This document shows, piece by piece, positions 25,150 to 34,358 of a stretch of DNA of 64,000 bases (within the stretch, counting starts at the first letter, position 1; every line of letters starts with the position of its first letter). The notes beneath the pieces are model-generated. The model saw only the letters and a list, made by a program, of their open reading frames with translations. It searched no databases and had not been told where the DNA came from. Both the position numbers and the translations under genes were made by a program. Source of the DNA: Paenarthrobacter ureafaciens (GTDB lineage: Bacteria; Actinomycetota; Actinomycetes; Actinomycetales; Micrococcaceae); NCBI RefSeq assembly GCF_004028095.1, contig NZ_SBHM01000007.1, forward strand, positions 2,914,001 through 2,978,000. Direction: 5' to 3'.

Positions 25150-26961
25150 ATGGCTGAGCACAACGGCGGCAATCGCGGCGGTAATCGCGGAAACTTTGGC
25201 GGAGACCGCGGTGACCGTGGGTCGTTCCGCGCCAACAACAACTCCGGCGGTGACCCGCGGGGCTTCCGTTCCCGCGATAACCGGGACGGCAATAACAACG
25301 GCCGCCCCTATGGTGATCGTAAGCCTTCCGGCGACCGTCCTGCCCGTGACGGAGAGCGGCGGCCTTTCGGCGACGGCGACCGCAGGTCCTATGGCGAGCG
25401 TCCCGACCGCGGTCAGCGGAATTTTGATCGCCCCCGTCGCGACAATGAAGATCGGCCCCGCCGTGACTCAGGCGACCGCAGGCCCTACGGCGAGCGGTCC
25501 GAGCGCGGACCCCGCAACTTCGATGGGCCGCGTCGTGATGGTGATGATCGTCGTTCCTTTGGTGGGGATCGTGATCGTAAGCCGTTTGGTGATCGTCCGG
25601 AGCGTGGACCGCGGAACTTTGACCGTCCGCGCCGTGATGGGGATGACCGTCCCCGTCGTGATGGTGATGATCGTCGTTCCTTTGGTGGGGATCGTGATCG
25701 TAAGCCGTTTGGTGATCGTCCGGAGCGTGGACCGCGGAACTTTGACCGTCCCCGTCGCGATGGTGATGACCGTCCCCGTCGTGATGGTGATGATCGTCGT
25801 TCCTTTGGTGGCGATCGTGATCGTAAGCCGTTTGGTGATCGTCCGGAGCGTGGACCGCGGAACTTTGACCGTCCCCGTCGCGATGGTGATGACCGTCCCC
25901 GCCGTGACAGCGGCGACCGTCGTTCGTTCGGCAGCGACCGCGGCCCCAGGGAAGACCGTCCCGCCCGCGTCCCGAATGCCCGGGACATCCGCAGTGCCAA
26001 CCGCCCTGACCGCGAGCGTTCGCCGGAAATCGATCCCGATGTCACGGGACGCGAATTGGACCGGGCAACTGCCCATCAGATCAACACACTTGAAGACCAG
26101 AGTGCCGGCTGGGTTGCCAAGCACTTGGTCATGGCCGGCCGCCTGATCGATATTGAGCCCGAGCTTGCCTTCCAGCACGCCCTGGCAGCCAGCCGCCGCG
26201 GGGGTCGCTTGTCGGCGGTTCGTGAAGCTGTGGGGCTGACGGCGTATGCTGCCGGCCACTACGGCGAGGCTTTGCGGGAATTCCGCACCTACCGCCGGAT
26301 CAGCGGCTCCAACGCGCACCTGCCGGTCATGGCCGACTGCGAGCGTGGACTGGGCCGCCCGGACCGTGCCCTGGATATGGTCCGTTCACCTGAGGCCCAG
26401 GACCTCGATGCTCCCGGCAAGGTGGAATTGGCCATTGTGGCGTCGGGTGCCCGCGCGGACCTCAACCAGCTGGATGCGGCCGTCGCTGAGCTCGAGATTC
26501 CGCAGCTGGATATTAATCGTGCGTTCTCCTACAGCCCGAGGCTGTTCCGTGCCTATGCGGAAGCTCTGACGGCGGCAGGTCGTGCCGAGGAGGCCACCAA
26601 GTGGGAGCGCCAGGCTGTCGTTGCGGAGAACGCCCTTGGCGTCGGCGAGTTCGCTGAGCCCGAGATTGTGGACTTGGGCTGGGACGAGGAAGAAGAGGCA
26701 GCCGCGCGTAAGCCGCGTTTCCAGAAGACCGACGGCGGTACCGACGTCGTGCAGGCTGACCCGGAAACCGTCATTGCTGAAGCGGCGGCAGCGGACGCCG
26801 CCCACGACGACGTTGAAGTGGACGACGCCGAGGCGGACTACTTCGAGTCCGATGACCCGGAATCGGACATCGACTCCATTGACGAAGACGCGGACGAGGA
26901 CGCCGACGAAGAGCAGGAAGAAGGCCAAGAGGAAGCAGGAGAAGGCAACCGGAATGGCTGA
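25150..26961 (+). CDS. TPR-like protein with Arg-Gly-Asp-rich repetitive N-terminus and acidic tail
   Basis: 603 residues in three zones. Residues 1 to ~295 are low-complexity, rich in Arg, Gly, Asp and Pro with repeated RPRRDGDDR, DRKPFGDRPERGPRNF and GGDRGDRG blocks, resembling RG/RGG RNA-binding regions. Residues ~298-510 are helical and TPR-like (AHQINTLEDQSAGWVAKHLV..., AYAAGHYGEALREFRTYRRI, ADCERGLGRPDRALDM) and match the mycobacterial Rv1691 position and type. The tail ~511-603 is strongly acidic (DEDADEDADEEQEEGQEE). Start ATG with CAGGAGGA upstream. It precedes the HAD phosphatase with an 8-base overlap. Function unknown; the N-terminus suggests nucleic-acid or ribosome contact, which is inference. 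Confidence 0.85.
   Translation: MAEHNGGNRGGNRGNFGGDRGDRGSFRANNNSGGDPRGFRSRDNRDGNNNGRPYGDRKPSGDRPARDGERRPFGDGDRRSYGERPDRGQRNFDRPRRDNEDRPRRDSGDRRPYGERSERGPRNFDGPRRDGDDRRSFGGDRDRKPFGDRPERGPRNFDRPRRDGDDRPRRDGDDRRSFGGDRDRKPFGDRPERGPRNFDRPRRDGDDRPRRDGDDRRSFGGDRDRKPFGDRPERGPRNFDRPRRDGDDRPRRDSGDRRSFGSDRGPREDRPARVPNARDIRSANRPDRERSPEIDPDVTGRELDRATAHQINTLEDQSAGWVAKHLVMAGRLIDIEPELAFQHALAASRRGGRLSAVREAVGLTAYAAGHYGEALREFRTYRRISGSNAHLPVMADCERGLGRPDRALDMVRSPEAQDLDAPGKVELAIVASGARADLNQLDAAVAELEIPQLDINRAFSYSPRLFRAYAEALTAAGRAEEATKWERQAVVAENALGVGEFAEPEIVDLGWDEEEEAAARKPRFQKTDGGTDVVQADPETVIAEAAAADAAHDDVEVDDAEADYFESDDPESDIDSIDEDADEDADEEQEEGQEEAGEGNRNG
25531..25899 (+). repeat. Three in-frame 123-bp tandem repeats within the TPR-protein gene
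   Basis: Near-identical units start at 25531, 25654 and 25777, each encoding 41 residues (RRDGDDRRSFGGDRDRKPFG then DRPERGPRNFDRPRRDGDDRP), with a decayed fourth copy from 25900. The units favour T-ending codons (GAT, CGT, GGT), whereas the flanking coding sequence favours GAC, CGC and GGC. That pattern points to recent expansion of one copy. Confidence 0.92.
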
Positions 26962-27940
26962 TTCACTGATCTCGGCGTACGACGCCGTCCTGTCCGACCT
27001 TGACGGCGTCGTTTATGCCGGACCGCATGCCATCCCGGGTGCCATCGAGTCGCTCCAGCGCCTCGCCACCGTGGGTGTGGGTCTTGGTTACGTGACGAAC
27101 AACGCGTCCCGGACTCCCGCTCAGGTTGCGGCGCACCTTCGTGAACTGGGCGCGCCTGCAGAGGACCATCAAGTGGTCAGCTCATCCCAGGCGGCGGGCG
27201 AATTGTTGGCGTCCATGTTGCCCCAGGGCGCACGCGTGCTCATTACGGGAAGCGCGGCCTTGGCGCACGAGATCGAACTGGTGGGCCTGAAACCGGTACA
27301 CAGCGCCGCTGAGAATCCGGTGGCGGTAGTACAGGGGTTCAGCCCGGAGCTGGGCTGGAAGGACCTGGCGGAAGCCTCGTACGCGGTGGCCGCCGGAGCC
27401 CAATGGTTCGCAACGAATACGGACATGTCCATTCCGCAGGCCCGGGGCATCGCCCCCGGGAACGGCACTTTGGTTGCGGCTGTGGCGGCCGCCACCGGAA
27501 AGAAACCGCTGGTGGCAGGCAAGCCCGAGGCGCCACTTTTCCACGCCGCCGCAAAGCGGTTGGGCGCCGACCGGCCCTTGGTTGTGGGCGACCGGCTGGA
27601 TACGGATATCCTGGGCGGCAACCGCGCCGGCTATGCCACCGCGGCTGTCCTCACCGGCGTCGACACCACCCACAGCATCCTGTCCGCCCGCGCCGATGAG
27701 CGGCCCACCTACCTGCTGGCCAACCTGCAGGACCTGTATGATCCCTACCCCCGTCTAACAAACGACGGCGGCACGTACTACTGCGGTGCTGCGTGGGCGA
27801 CCGCCGTGGACGGGGAAGTCACCGTGGCGGGCCCGAAGGATAGCCTCGACGCCTGGCGTGCTGCCTGCGCGGCGTGGTGGGCGGCGGTTCCTGACGCTCC
27901 GGTGGCGCAGTCGCCGCGGCTTGTCTGGCAGGCTCACTAA
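26954..27940 (+). CDS. HAD-superfamily sugar/glycerol-3-phosphate phosphatase (NagD-like)
   Basis: 328 residues of the HAD IIA (NagD) subfamily. The nucleophile motif is AVLSDLDGVVYAG, motif II is YVTNNASRTP, the cap region follows, and the acidic motif is LVVGDRLDTDILGGNRAG. In M. tuberculosis the positional equivalent Rv1692 is a glycerol-3-phosphate phosphatase in lipid recycling, so that role is likely but not shown. The frame is open far upstream; the ATG at 26954 (MADSLISAYDAVLSDLDG), inside the end of the TPR gene, is the natural start. A C-terminal extension after ~residue 250 resembles the C-terminal domain of Rv1692. Confidence 0.9.
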   Translation: MADSLISAYDAVLSDLDGVVYAGPHAIPGAIESLQRLATVGVGLGYVTNNASRTPAQVAAHLRELGAPAEDHQVVSSSQAAGELLASMLPQGARVLITGSAALAHEIELVGLKPVHSAAENPVAVVQGFSPELGWKDLAEASYAVAAGAQWFATNTDMSIPQARGIAPGNGTLVAAVAAATGKKPLVAGKPEAPLFHAAAKRLGADRPLVVGDRLDTDILGGNRAGYATAAVLTGVDTTHSILSARADERPTYLLANLQDLYDPYPRLTNDGGTYYCGAAWATAVDGEVTVAGPKDSLDAWRAACAAWWAAVPDAPVAQSPRLVWQAH

Positions 27941-27949
27941 ACTGGCGTG

Positions 27950-28201
27950 ATGAGCGATCCCACTGTTCCCGGGGAAGCCGAGGCCGTTGTTCGCTGGCCG
28001 GGTGTTCCTGAAGAGACCAATGACCCCGCGGTTGACCGGGCTCTTGGCTTCCTGGCAGGTATACCGGATGCACCCGTGGCGGACCACGTGGACATCTACG
28101 CCGCCGTCCACGACTCCTTGCTCGAGGCACTCGACGCTGAACCCGGGTTGCCTCCGGCCGCTCCCCGGGAAACATCCCTGAACCCGGAAGGCACCAGCTG
28201 A
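27950..28201 (+). CDS. Small conserved actinobacterial protein (Rv1693-position)
   Basis: 83 residues, acidic, no membrane segment or known domain that I recognise. The central part WPGVPEETNDPAVDRALGFL and DHVDIYAAVHDSLLEALD looks helical and gene-like. It lies between the phosphatase and tlyA as Rv1693 does in mycobacteria, and third-position G/C use supports coding. Start could be the GTG at 27947 or this ATG. A TAAACT hexamer overlaps the upstream stop and ends six bases before the ATG, compatible with an internal leaderless promoter. Confidence 0.75.
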   Translation: MSDPTVPGEAEAVVRWPGVPEETNDPAVDRALGFLAGIPDAPVADHVDIYAAVHDSLLEALDAEPGLPPAAPRETSLNPEGTS

Positions 28202-28204
28202 CGC

Positions 28205-29017
28205 ATGGCACGACTTGACCAGGAACTCGTCTCGCGTGGTCTCGCGAGGTCCCGGACGCATGCGGCGAAACTGATCAGCGACGGCAAGGTGAGCTCAGGC
28301 GGTGCGGTCTTGTCCAAGGCGTCCCTCCACGTTGATGCGCAGGCACGGCTGGAGGTCGCGGCCCATCCGGAGGACGTGTACGTCAGCCGGGCCGGCCATA
28401 AACTCGCTGGCGCGTTGGCGGCCTTTCCCGCGGTCGCCGTTGCTGGGCGCAGGTGTCTGGACGCCGGTGCCTCCACGGGCGGGTTCACTGATGTGCTGCT
28501 TCGGCAGGGTGCGGCGGAAGTCGTTGCCGTGGATGTCGGGCACGGGCAGTTGGTCCAACCGCTCCGCGAGGACCCGCGAGTGGACGTCCACGAGGGCCTG
28601 AATGTCAGGTACTTGACTCCGGACCTGATCGGCGGGGTTGCAGCGTTGACTGTCGCGGATCTTTCCTTCATATCCCTGACCCTCGTCGTGGAGCCGTTGG
28701 CTGCCTGCACGGAGCCGGGTGGCGATTTGGTGCTGATGGTCAAGCCGCAGTTCGAAGTGGGCAAGGAGCGGTTGAGCCGTACCGGCGTCGTTTCCTCGGA
28801 CCATGAACGACGGCGGGCGGTTGCCCGGGTGGCGGGTGCTGCGGTCGATGCGGGGCTGGAGCTGAGGGGATTGGCTGCCAGCCCGTTGCCGGGGCAGGAC
28901 GGAAACATTGAATACTTTCTGTGGATGAAACGCAGGATGTCCGTGCCCGTGCCTAAGATCGAAGAGCGGGACGAGGATGTTGCTGCGTTGATGAGAACAC
29001 TCTGGCCGAACGACTAG
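28205..29017 (+). CDS. tlyA: TlyA-family 16S/23S rRNA 2'-O-methyltransferase
   Basis: 270 residues: an N-terminal S4 RNA-binding domain (ARLDQELVSRGLARSRTHAAKLISDGKV) followed by an FtsJ-like methyltransferase with LDAGASTGGFTDVLL (SAM motif) and VMVKPQFEVGKE. In mycobacteria TlyA methylates C1409 of 16S and C1920 of 23S, and its loss gives capreomycin resistance. The gene is in the same order as in mycobacteria, three bases after the small protein. Confidence 0.95.
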   Translation: MARLDQELVSRGLARSRTHAAKLISDGKVSSGGAVLSKASLHVDAQARLEVAAHPEDVYVSRAGHKLAGALAAFPAVAVAGRRCLDAGASTGGFTDVLLRQGAAEVVAVDVGHGQLVQPLREDPRVDVHEGLNVRYLTPDLIGGVAALTVADLSFISLTLVVEPLAACTEPGGDLVLMVKPQFEVGKERLSRTGVVSSDHERRRAVARVAGAAVDAGLELRGLAASPLPGQDGNIEYFLWMKRRMSVPVPKIEERDEDVAALMRTLWPND

Positions 29018-29031
29018 GAAGCAGAATCCGA

Positions 29032-30054
29032 ATGAGCAGGCACGTACTTGTCCTTGCCCACACCGGACGGGAGGAGTCCCTCCGGGCGGCGTGGGATGCG
29101 TGTACGCAGCTGCATTCGTCCGGGCTGGTGCCCGTCTTGCAGAAGTCGGAACTGGCGGACGTTGAGCGGTTCTTCGGCGCCGTGGACACGCCGATCGAGA
29201 TCCTCCATGACCACGTCAGCCTGGAGGACGTGGAACTGGTGATGGTCCTTGGCGGCGACGGCACCATCCTGAGGGCCGCGGAGCTGGTCCGGGAAGTGGA
29301 TGTCCCCCTTCTGGGAGTCAACCTCGGCCACGTGGGTTTCCTGGCAGAGAGCGAACGGGCGGATCTTGCCCAGACGGTGGAGTGGATCGCCAGCCGCCAG
29401 TACACGGTGGAAGAGCGCATGACCATCGATGTCCAGGTCTGGATCAAAGGTCAGAAGATCTGGCACACGTGGGCGTTGAACGAGGCAGCGATAGAGAAGG
29501 CAAACCGGGAACGGATGCTGGAGGTCGTCACGGAAGTGGATGAGCGGCCGCTGACGTCCTTCGGCTGCGACGGCGTGGTCCTGGCGACTCCGACCGGCTC
29601 CACAGCTTATGCGTTCTCCTCCGGGGGCCCGGTGGTCTGGCCGGAAGTGGAGGCTTTGGTGATCGTGCCCATTAGTGCGCACGCCTTGTTCGCCAAACCC
29701 CTTGTGGTCTCGCCGAGTTCCAAGCTCGCCGTTGAAATCATGAACCGGACTGATGCGCTGGGCGTGCTGTGGTGCGATGGTCGGCGATCAGTCGACCTTC
29801 CTCCGGGAGCCCGCGTGGAGGTGACGCGTTCAGCAACCCCGGTACGGTTGGCCAGGACGCACAGGACGCCCTTCTCCGCCCGGTTGGTGCGGAAGTTCCA
29901 GTTGCCCATCCACGGCTGGCGTGGTCCCGCGCCACGGACCGGCGAGGTCCATACGGGGCCGATTCCCGTCATCCGTACCCCCTCCCCGGCGCCCCTTCCG
30001 AGCCCGCACGAGCTTGGGCCCGGTGAACCCTCCGATCCCACGAATGCGAAGTGA
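29032..30054 (+). CDS. nadK: NAD kinase
   Basis: Makes NADP from NAD. MVLGGDGTILRAAELVRE is the GGDGT motif; GVNLGHVGFLAE, NEAAIEKANRERMLEVV and CDGVVLATPTGSTAYAFSSGGPVV are further family motifs. The C-terminal ~40 residues (Pro-rich, after FSARLVRKFQLP) are an actinobacterial extension without known function. Between tlyA and recN, as in mycobacteria. Confidence 0.95.
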   Translation: MSRHVLVLAHTGREESLRAAWDACTQLHSSGLVPVLQKSELADVERFFGAVDTPIEILHDHVSLEDVELVMVLGGDGTILRAAELVREVDVPLLGVNLGHVGFLAESERADLAQTVEWIASRQYTVEERMTIDVQVWIKGQKIWHTWALNEAAIEKANRERMLEVVTEVDERPLTSFGCDGVVLATPTGSTAYAFSSGGPVVWPEVEALVIVPISAHALFAKPLVVSPSSKLAVEIMNRTDALGVLWCDGRRSVDLPPGARVEVTRSATPVRLARTHRTPFSARLVRKFQLPIHGWRGPAPRTGEVHTGPIPVIRTPSPAPLPSPHELGPGEPSDPTNAK

Positions 30055-30057
30055 AGC

Positions 30058-31797
30058 ATGCTTGAAGAACTCCGAATCCGTGACCTCGGCGTCATCACTG
30101 ACGCCGCCCTTCCGCTTGGCCCGGGCCTCAGCGTCGTCACCGGTGAAACCGGCGCCGGAAAGACCATGGTGGTCACCGCCGTCGGGCTCCTCCTGGGCGC
30201 GCGTTCGGACGCCGGTGCGGTGCGCAGCGGGGCCAAGTCAGCCTCCGCTGAAGCGGTGCTCAAGTTGGACCCGGGGCACGCCGCTGTGGAACGTGCCCGC
30301 GAAGCCGGCGGGGACGCGGAGGAGTTCGACGGCGTCGCGGAGTTGCTGCTGGCCCGCACGGTAGGCGCGGACGGACGCAGCCGTGCCCACGTTGGCGGAC
30401 GGACGGCACCCGTGAGCGTCCTGGCGGAGCTGGGCGAGAGCCTGGTGGTGGTCCATGGCCAAACGGACCAGATCCGCTTGAAGGGGGCAGCCGCCCAACG
30501 CCATGCGCTGGATCGCTTCGCCGGGGCTGCCCTGGCCAAATCCCTGGGGGAGTATCAGGACCTCTACCAGCACTGGAAGTCCATTCAAGGCGAACTGGAG
30601 ACCCTGCGCAGCGAAGCGCGGGAGCGGCTCCGTGAGGCCGAGTCGCTGGAGGCGGCGCTGAGCGAAATTGACGGGATTGATCCCCAGCCCGGAGAAGACG
30701 AAGCCCTCAAAGCGGAAGCCGTGAAACTGGCCAACGTCGAGGAGCTGCGCCTGGCCGCCGCGTCCGCGCACGAGTCGCTCATCGCTGAGGAGTTCGGCGA
30801 CGCGGGGGACGCGACGTCCTTGGTGGATGCTGCGAAGCGAACATTGGAACACGTTGCGGACCACGATGAAGCGCTGGGGGCTGCCGCTGCCCGCCTCGCG
30901 GAGGTAGGGTTCCTCCTCAACGACATCGCCGCCGAACTTTCCAGCTATCAGGCCACCTTGGATACAGAGGGGCCGGAGCGGCTTTCCGGGATTGAAGAAC
31001 GACGGGCCGCGCTGGCGAAGTTGATCCGCAAGTACGCGCCGAGCATTGACGAAGTGCTCGAGTGGGCGGCCACCGCGCGCATCAGGCTTGATGAGCTCCA
31101 AGACGACTCGAGCCGCATCGAGTCATTGGACGCCGAGGTGGTGGCCGCCGAGGAAAAGCTCAAGAAATTGGCAGCTGCGATCACCAAGGCGCGTACCAAG
31201 GCAGCCAAGGATCTTTCGGCGCGGGTCAGTGCGGAGTTGAAGGCGCTTGCCATGGCTGACGCCACGCTGGTGATCAAGGTGGAGGACTCCGGATCCCTTG
31301 GCCCGTGGGGAGCCGATGAGATTGCGTTCCTGCTGCGCCCGCACTCGGGAGCTCCGGAGCGTCCGCTGGGGAAGGGCGCCTCGGGCGGTGAACTCTCACG
31401 TGTGATGCTGGCTATCGAAGTGGTGCTTGCCGCCGTCGATCCCGTCCCGACGTTCGTCTTCGACGAAGTGGACGCTGGCGTGGGCGGGCGGGCCGCCGTC
31501 GAGATCGGCCGCAGGCTGGCCATGCTGGCCCGCCACGTCCAGGTGCTGGTGGTGACCCATTTGCCGCAGGTTGCCGCTTTTGCCGACCAGCACATCCGGG
31601 TCACCAAAACGTCGGTTCGCGGGGCTGACGGGAAGACCACCAGCGGGTTCACCTCGAGCGATGTGCAGTTGCTTTCAGAGGAAGAGCGGGTCAAGGAGCT
31701 GGCCCGCATGCTTGCCGGACAGGAAGACTCTGAGTCCGCCCAGGCACATGCGCAGGAGCTCCTGGACGATGCAAAACTCCTGCCCCAAGGGGCCTAG
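30058..31797 (+). CDS. recN: DNA repair protein RecN
   Basis: SMC-like ATPase in double-strand-break repair. 579 residues: N-terminal half ATPase with SVVTGETGAGKTMVVTAVGLL (Walker A), a central coiled coil of ~300 residues (rich in E, A, L, R), and the C-terminal half with GGELSRVMLAIEVVL (ABC signature), FVFDEVDAGVGGRAA (Walker B) and VVTHLPQVAAFAD. Starts three bases after nadK. No SOS box was recognised in front, as expected for an internal operon gene. Confidence 0.95.
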   Translation: MLEELRIRDLGVITDAALPLGPGLSVVTGETGAGKTMVVTAVGLLLGARSDAGAVRSGAKSASAEAVLKLDPGHAAVERAREAGGDAEEFDGVAELLLARTVGADGRSRAHVGGRTAPVSVLAELGESLVVVHGQTDQIRLKGAAAQRHALDRFAGAALAKSLGEYQDLYQHWKSIQGELETLRSEARERLREAESLEAALSEIDGIDPQPGEDEALKAEAVKLANVEELRLAAASAHESLIAEEFGDAGDATSLVDAAKRTLEHVADHDEALGAAAARLAEVGFLLNDIAAELSSYQATLDTEGPERLSGIEERRAALAKLIRKYAPSIDEVLEWAATARIRLDELQDDSSRIESLDAEVVAAEEKLKKLAAAITKARTKAAKDLSARVSAELKALAMADATLVIKVEDSGSLGPWGADEIAFLLRPHSGAPERPLGKGASGGELSRVMLAIEVVLAAVDPVPTFVFDEVDAGVGGRAAVEIGRRLAMLARHVQVLVVTHLPQVAAFADQHIRVTKTSVRGADGKTTSGFTSSDVQLLSEEERVKELARMLAGQEDSESAQAHAQELLDDAKLLPQGA

Positions 31798-31921
31798 CGC
31801 CAAACTGGGAGCACAATCACATCCGCCCGATTTGTTCCCCGGGGCCTTGATTACTGGCAGGGAACCGGGCAACCATGGACCATTTGGGGAACCCGAACCG
31901 GACGCTTGGAAGGCGTAATTG

Positions 31922-33667
31922 ATGATAAGCTCGAATTCCGTGGTGCAGCGATCAAATTCCCGTGTAAATTCCCGGTTCCCGGGCTCGTCCAAGACGACCA
32001 AACACATCTTCGTCACCGGTGGTGTGGCGTCCTCGCTCGGTAAGGGTCTGACGGCTTCCAGCCTCGGCCACCTGCTGCGGGCACGCGGTTTGTCTGTAAC
32101 TATGCAGAAGCTCGATCCCTATCTGAACGTGGATCCGGGCACGATGAATCCCTTCCAGCACGGCGAAGTTTTTGTCACCGATGATGGCGCAGAGACCGAC
32201 CTCGACATCGGACACTACGAACGCTTCCTCGACGAAAACCTCGAAGGCTCGGCCAACGTCACAACGGGCCAGGTCTACTCCACGGTCATTGCCAAGGAAC
32301 GTCGCGGCGAATACCTCGGGGACACCGTCCAGGTCATCCCGCACATCACGGATGAAATCAAGCGCCGCATGCGCCTGCCCGCCGAGGGCAAGAACGCTCC
32401 CGACGTCATCATCACGGAAATCGGTGGCACGGTGGGCGATATCGAGTCCCAGCCGTTCCTTGAGTCCGCACGCCAGGTGCGCCAGGACGTCGGCCGGAAC
32501 AACGTGTTCTTCCTGCACGTTTCGCTGGTTCCGTACATCGGTCCGTCCCAGGAACTGAAGACCAAGCCGACGCAGCACTCCGTGGCAGCACTGCGCTCCA
32601 TCGGCATCCAGCCCGAGGCGATCGTGATCCGTTCGGACCGCGAGGTGCCCGAGGCCATGCGTGAGAAGATCGGCCGCATGTGCGACGTCGACATTGACGC
32701 CGTGGTCAACGCTGCCGACGCGCCGAGCATCTATGACATCCCCAAGACCCTGCACTCCCAGGGGCTGGATTCCTACATCGTCCGGGCCCTGGACCTGCCG
32801 TTCAAGGACGTCGACTGGAGCAAGTGGGACAAGCTGCTCGAAGCCGTCCACAACCCGAAGCACCATGTGGAGATCGCCCTGGTGGGTAAGTACATCGACC
32901 TTCCTGATGCTTACCTTTCGGTGACCGAAGCCCTCCGTGCCGGCGGTTTCGCCAACGAAGCCAAGGTCAAGATCCGTTGGGTGCCCTCGGATGAGTGCGA
33001 AACGCTGGAAGGGGCCACCAAATCGCTGGCCGGCGTTGATGCCATCTGCGTGCCCGGAGGCTTCGGCATCCGCGGCCTTGAAGGCAAACTGGGTGCGCTG
33101 AAGTTCGCCCGCGAAACCAAGCTCCCCGTTCTTGGCTTGTGCCTTGGCCTGCAGTGCATGGTGATCGAATACGCACGCAACGTCGTGGGCCTTGAAGGTG
33201 CATCCTCGAGTGAGTTCGAGCCCGATTCCAAGTACCCGGTCATTGCCACCATGGAAGAGCAGCTGGACATCGTGGAAGGCAAGGGAGACCTCGGCGGCAC
33301 CATGCGCCTGGGACTCTACGAGGCCAAGCTCGACGAAGGCTCCGTGGTTGCCGAGACCTACGGCACCACCACTGTCAGCGAACGCCACCGGCACCGCTAC
33401 GAGGTCAACAACAAATACCGTGATCAGATTGCGGCCCAGGGCCTGGTGTTCTCCGGTACCTCACCTGACGGCAAGCTGGTTGAGTACGTTGAGCTTCCCC
33501 GCGAAGTCCACCCGTACTACGTTGCTACGCAGGCCCACCCGGAGCTCAGCTCACGTCCCACCCGTCCGCACCCGCTGTTCGCCGGACTGGTCAAGGCTGC
33601 GCTCGAGCGCCGTGAAGGTGCCGCCGTCGGGATCGATACCGGCGCCCGCACGGTAGCTGCCAAGTAA
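31922..33667 (+). CDS. pyrG: CTP synthase
   Basis: Aminates UTP to CTP using glutamine. The synthetase domain starts with [20 protein letters not shown] and includes [21 protein letters not shown]; the class I glutaminase domain has the nucleophile in [18 protein letters not shown] and the catalytic pair in [13 protein letters not shown]. About 25 Ser/Asn/Arg-rich residues precede the usual N-terminus. GGAAGG eight bases upstream favours the ATG at 31922 over the TTG just before it. In mycobacteria two genes (steA, mctB) separate recN from pyrG; here they are absent. Confidence 0.96.
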   Translation: MISSNSVVQRSNSRVNSRFPGSSKTTKHIFVTGGVASSLGKGLTASSLGHLLRARGLSVTMQKLDPYLNVDPGTMNPFQHGEVFVTDDGAETDLDIGHYERFLDENLEGSANVTTGQVYSTVIAKERRGEYLGDTVQVIPHITDEIKRRMRLPAEGKNAPDVIITEIGGTVGDIESQPFLESARQVRQDVGRNNVFFLHVSLVPYIGPSQELKTKPTQHSVAALRSIGIQPEAIVIRSDREVPEAMREKIGRMCDVDIDAVVNAADAPSIYDIPKTLHSQGLDSYIVRALDLPFKDVDWSKWDKLLEAVHNPKHHVEIALVGKYIDLPDAYLSVTEALRAGGFANEAKVKIRWVPSDECETLEGATKSLAGVDAICVPGGFGIRGLEGKLGALKFARETKLPVLGLCLGLQCMVIEYARNVVGLEGASSSEFEPDSKYPVIATMEEQLDIVEGKGDLGGTMRLGLYEAKLDEGSVVAETYGTTTVSERHRHRYEVNNKYRDQIAAQGLVFSGTSPDGKLVEYVELPREVHPYYVATQAHPELSSRPTRPHPLFAGLVKAALERREGAAVGIDTGARTVAAK

Positions 33668-33693
33668 TAACCGAATAAGCAAAGGACGGCGCG

Positions 33694-34356
33694 ATGCCCG
33701 GTACTTCTGAAACCCCCAACACGACACGGCAGGTTTCGGACGTGCCGAGCCCGCGCCGTCTTTTGTCTTCCAGCAAGGTCTACGAGGGCCGCATTTGGGA
33801 CGTTGTCAGCGACGAATTCCAGCTTGCGGAGGATACTGACGCGCTGGTCCGGGACTACATCGACCATCCCGGCGCGGTGGCAGTCCTGCCCATGAACGTG
33901 GACGGTGAAGTGCTGCTGCTCAAGCAGTACCGGCACCCGGTAGGCATGGACCTCTGGGAGATCCCGGCCGGGCTGTTGGACATCGAGGGGGAGGACTTCG
34001 TCGTCGGTGCTGCCCGCGAACTTGCCGAAGAAGCCGACCTCGTTGCTGCGACGTGGAACGTCCTGGTTGACTTCTTCAACTCACCGGGCTCCTCCAGCGA
34101 AGCGGTCCGTATCTACCTTGCCCGGGGACTCACGGACGTGCCGGAGGCCGACCGCCACGTCCGGACGGACGAAGAAGCCGAAATCGAACTGCATTGGATT
34201 CCGTTGGAAGATGCCGTCCGCGCTGTGCTGGAGGGCAGGCTGCATAACCCCTCCGCAGTGCTGGGCATCCTGGCTGCCGCGGCGGCCAAGGCGGACGGCT
34301 TCAGCAGCCTGCGGCCTGCTGATGCCCCGTGGCCGGCCCACCCCAGCCAGCGCTGA
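33694..34356 (+). CDS. Nudix hydrolase, ADP-ribose pyrophosphatase type
   Basis: 220 residues, same place as Rv1700 ADP-ribose pyrophosphatase. The Nudix box is [20 protein letters not shown] followed by EADL; it has one residue more than the canonical GX5E spacing, as in the mycobacterial enzyme. [19 protein letters not shown] and LWEIPAGL upstream and [20 protein letters not shown] downstream fit the ADP-ribose subgroup. Likely housekeeping hydrolysis of ADP-ribose. Confidence 0.9.
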   Translation: MPGTSETPNTTRQVSDVPSPRRLLSSSKVYEGRIWDVVSDEFQLAEDTDALVRDYIDHPGAVAVLPMNVDGEVLLLKQYRHPVGMDLWEIPAGLLDIEGEDFVVGAARELAEEADLVAATWNVLVDFFNSPGSSSEAVRIYLARGLTDVPEADRHVRTDEEAEIELHWIPLEDAVRAVLEGRLHNPSAVLGILAAAAAKADGFSSLRPADAPWPAHPSQR

Positions 34357-34358
34357 GC

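Noticed and set aside
25196..26319. Additional long open frames in other frames and on the opposite strand of the RG-rich repeat region
   Set aside because: The low-complexity GAT/CGT/GGT repeat lacks stops in several frames. Only the 25150 frame has a ribosome site, continues into a structured domain and joins the operon.
31952..33394. A 480-codon minus-strand open frame across pyrG
   Set aside because: Antisense shadow; the plus strand encodes an intact CTP synthase.
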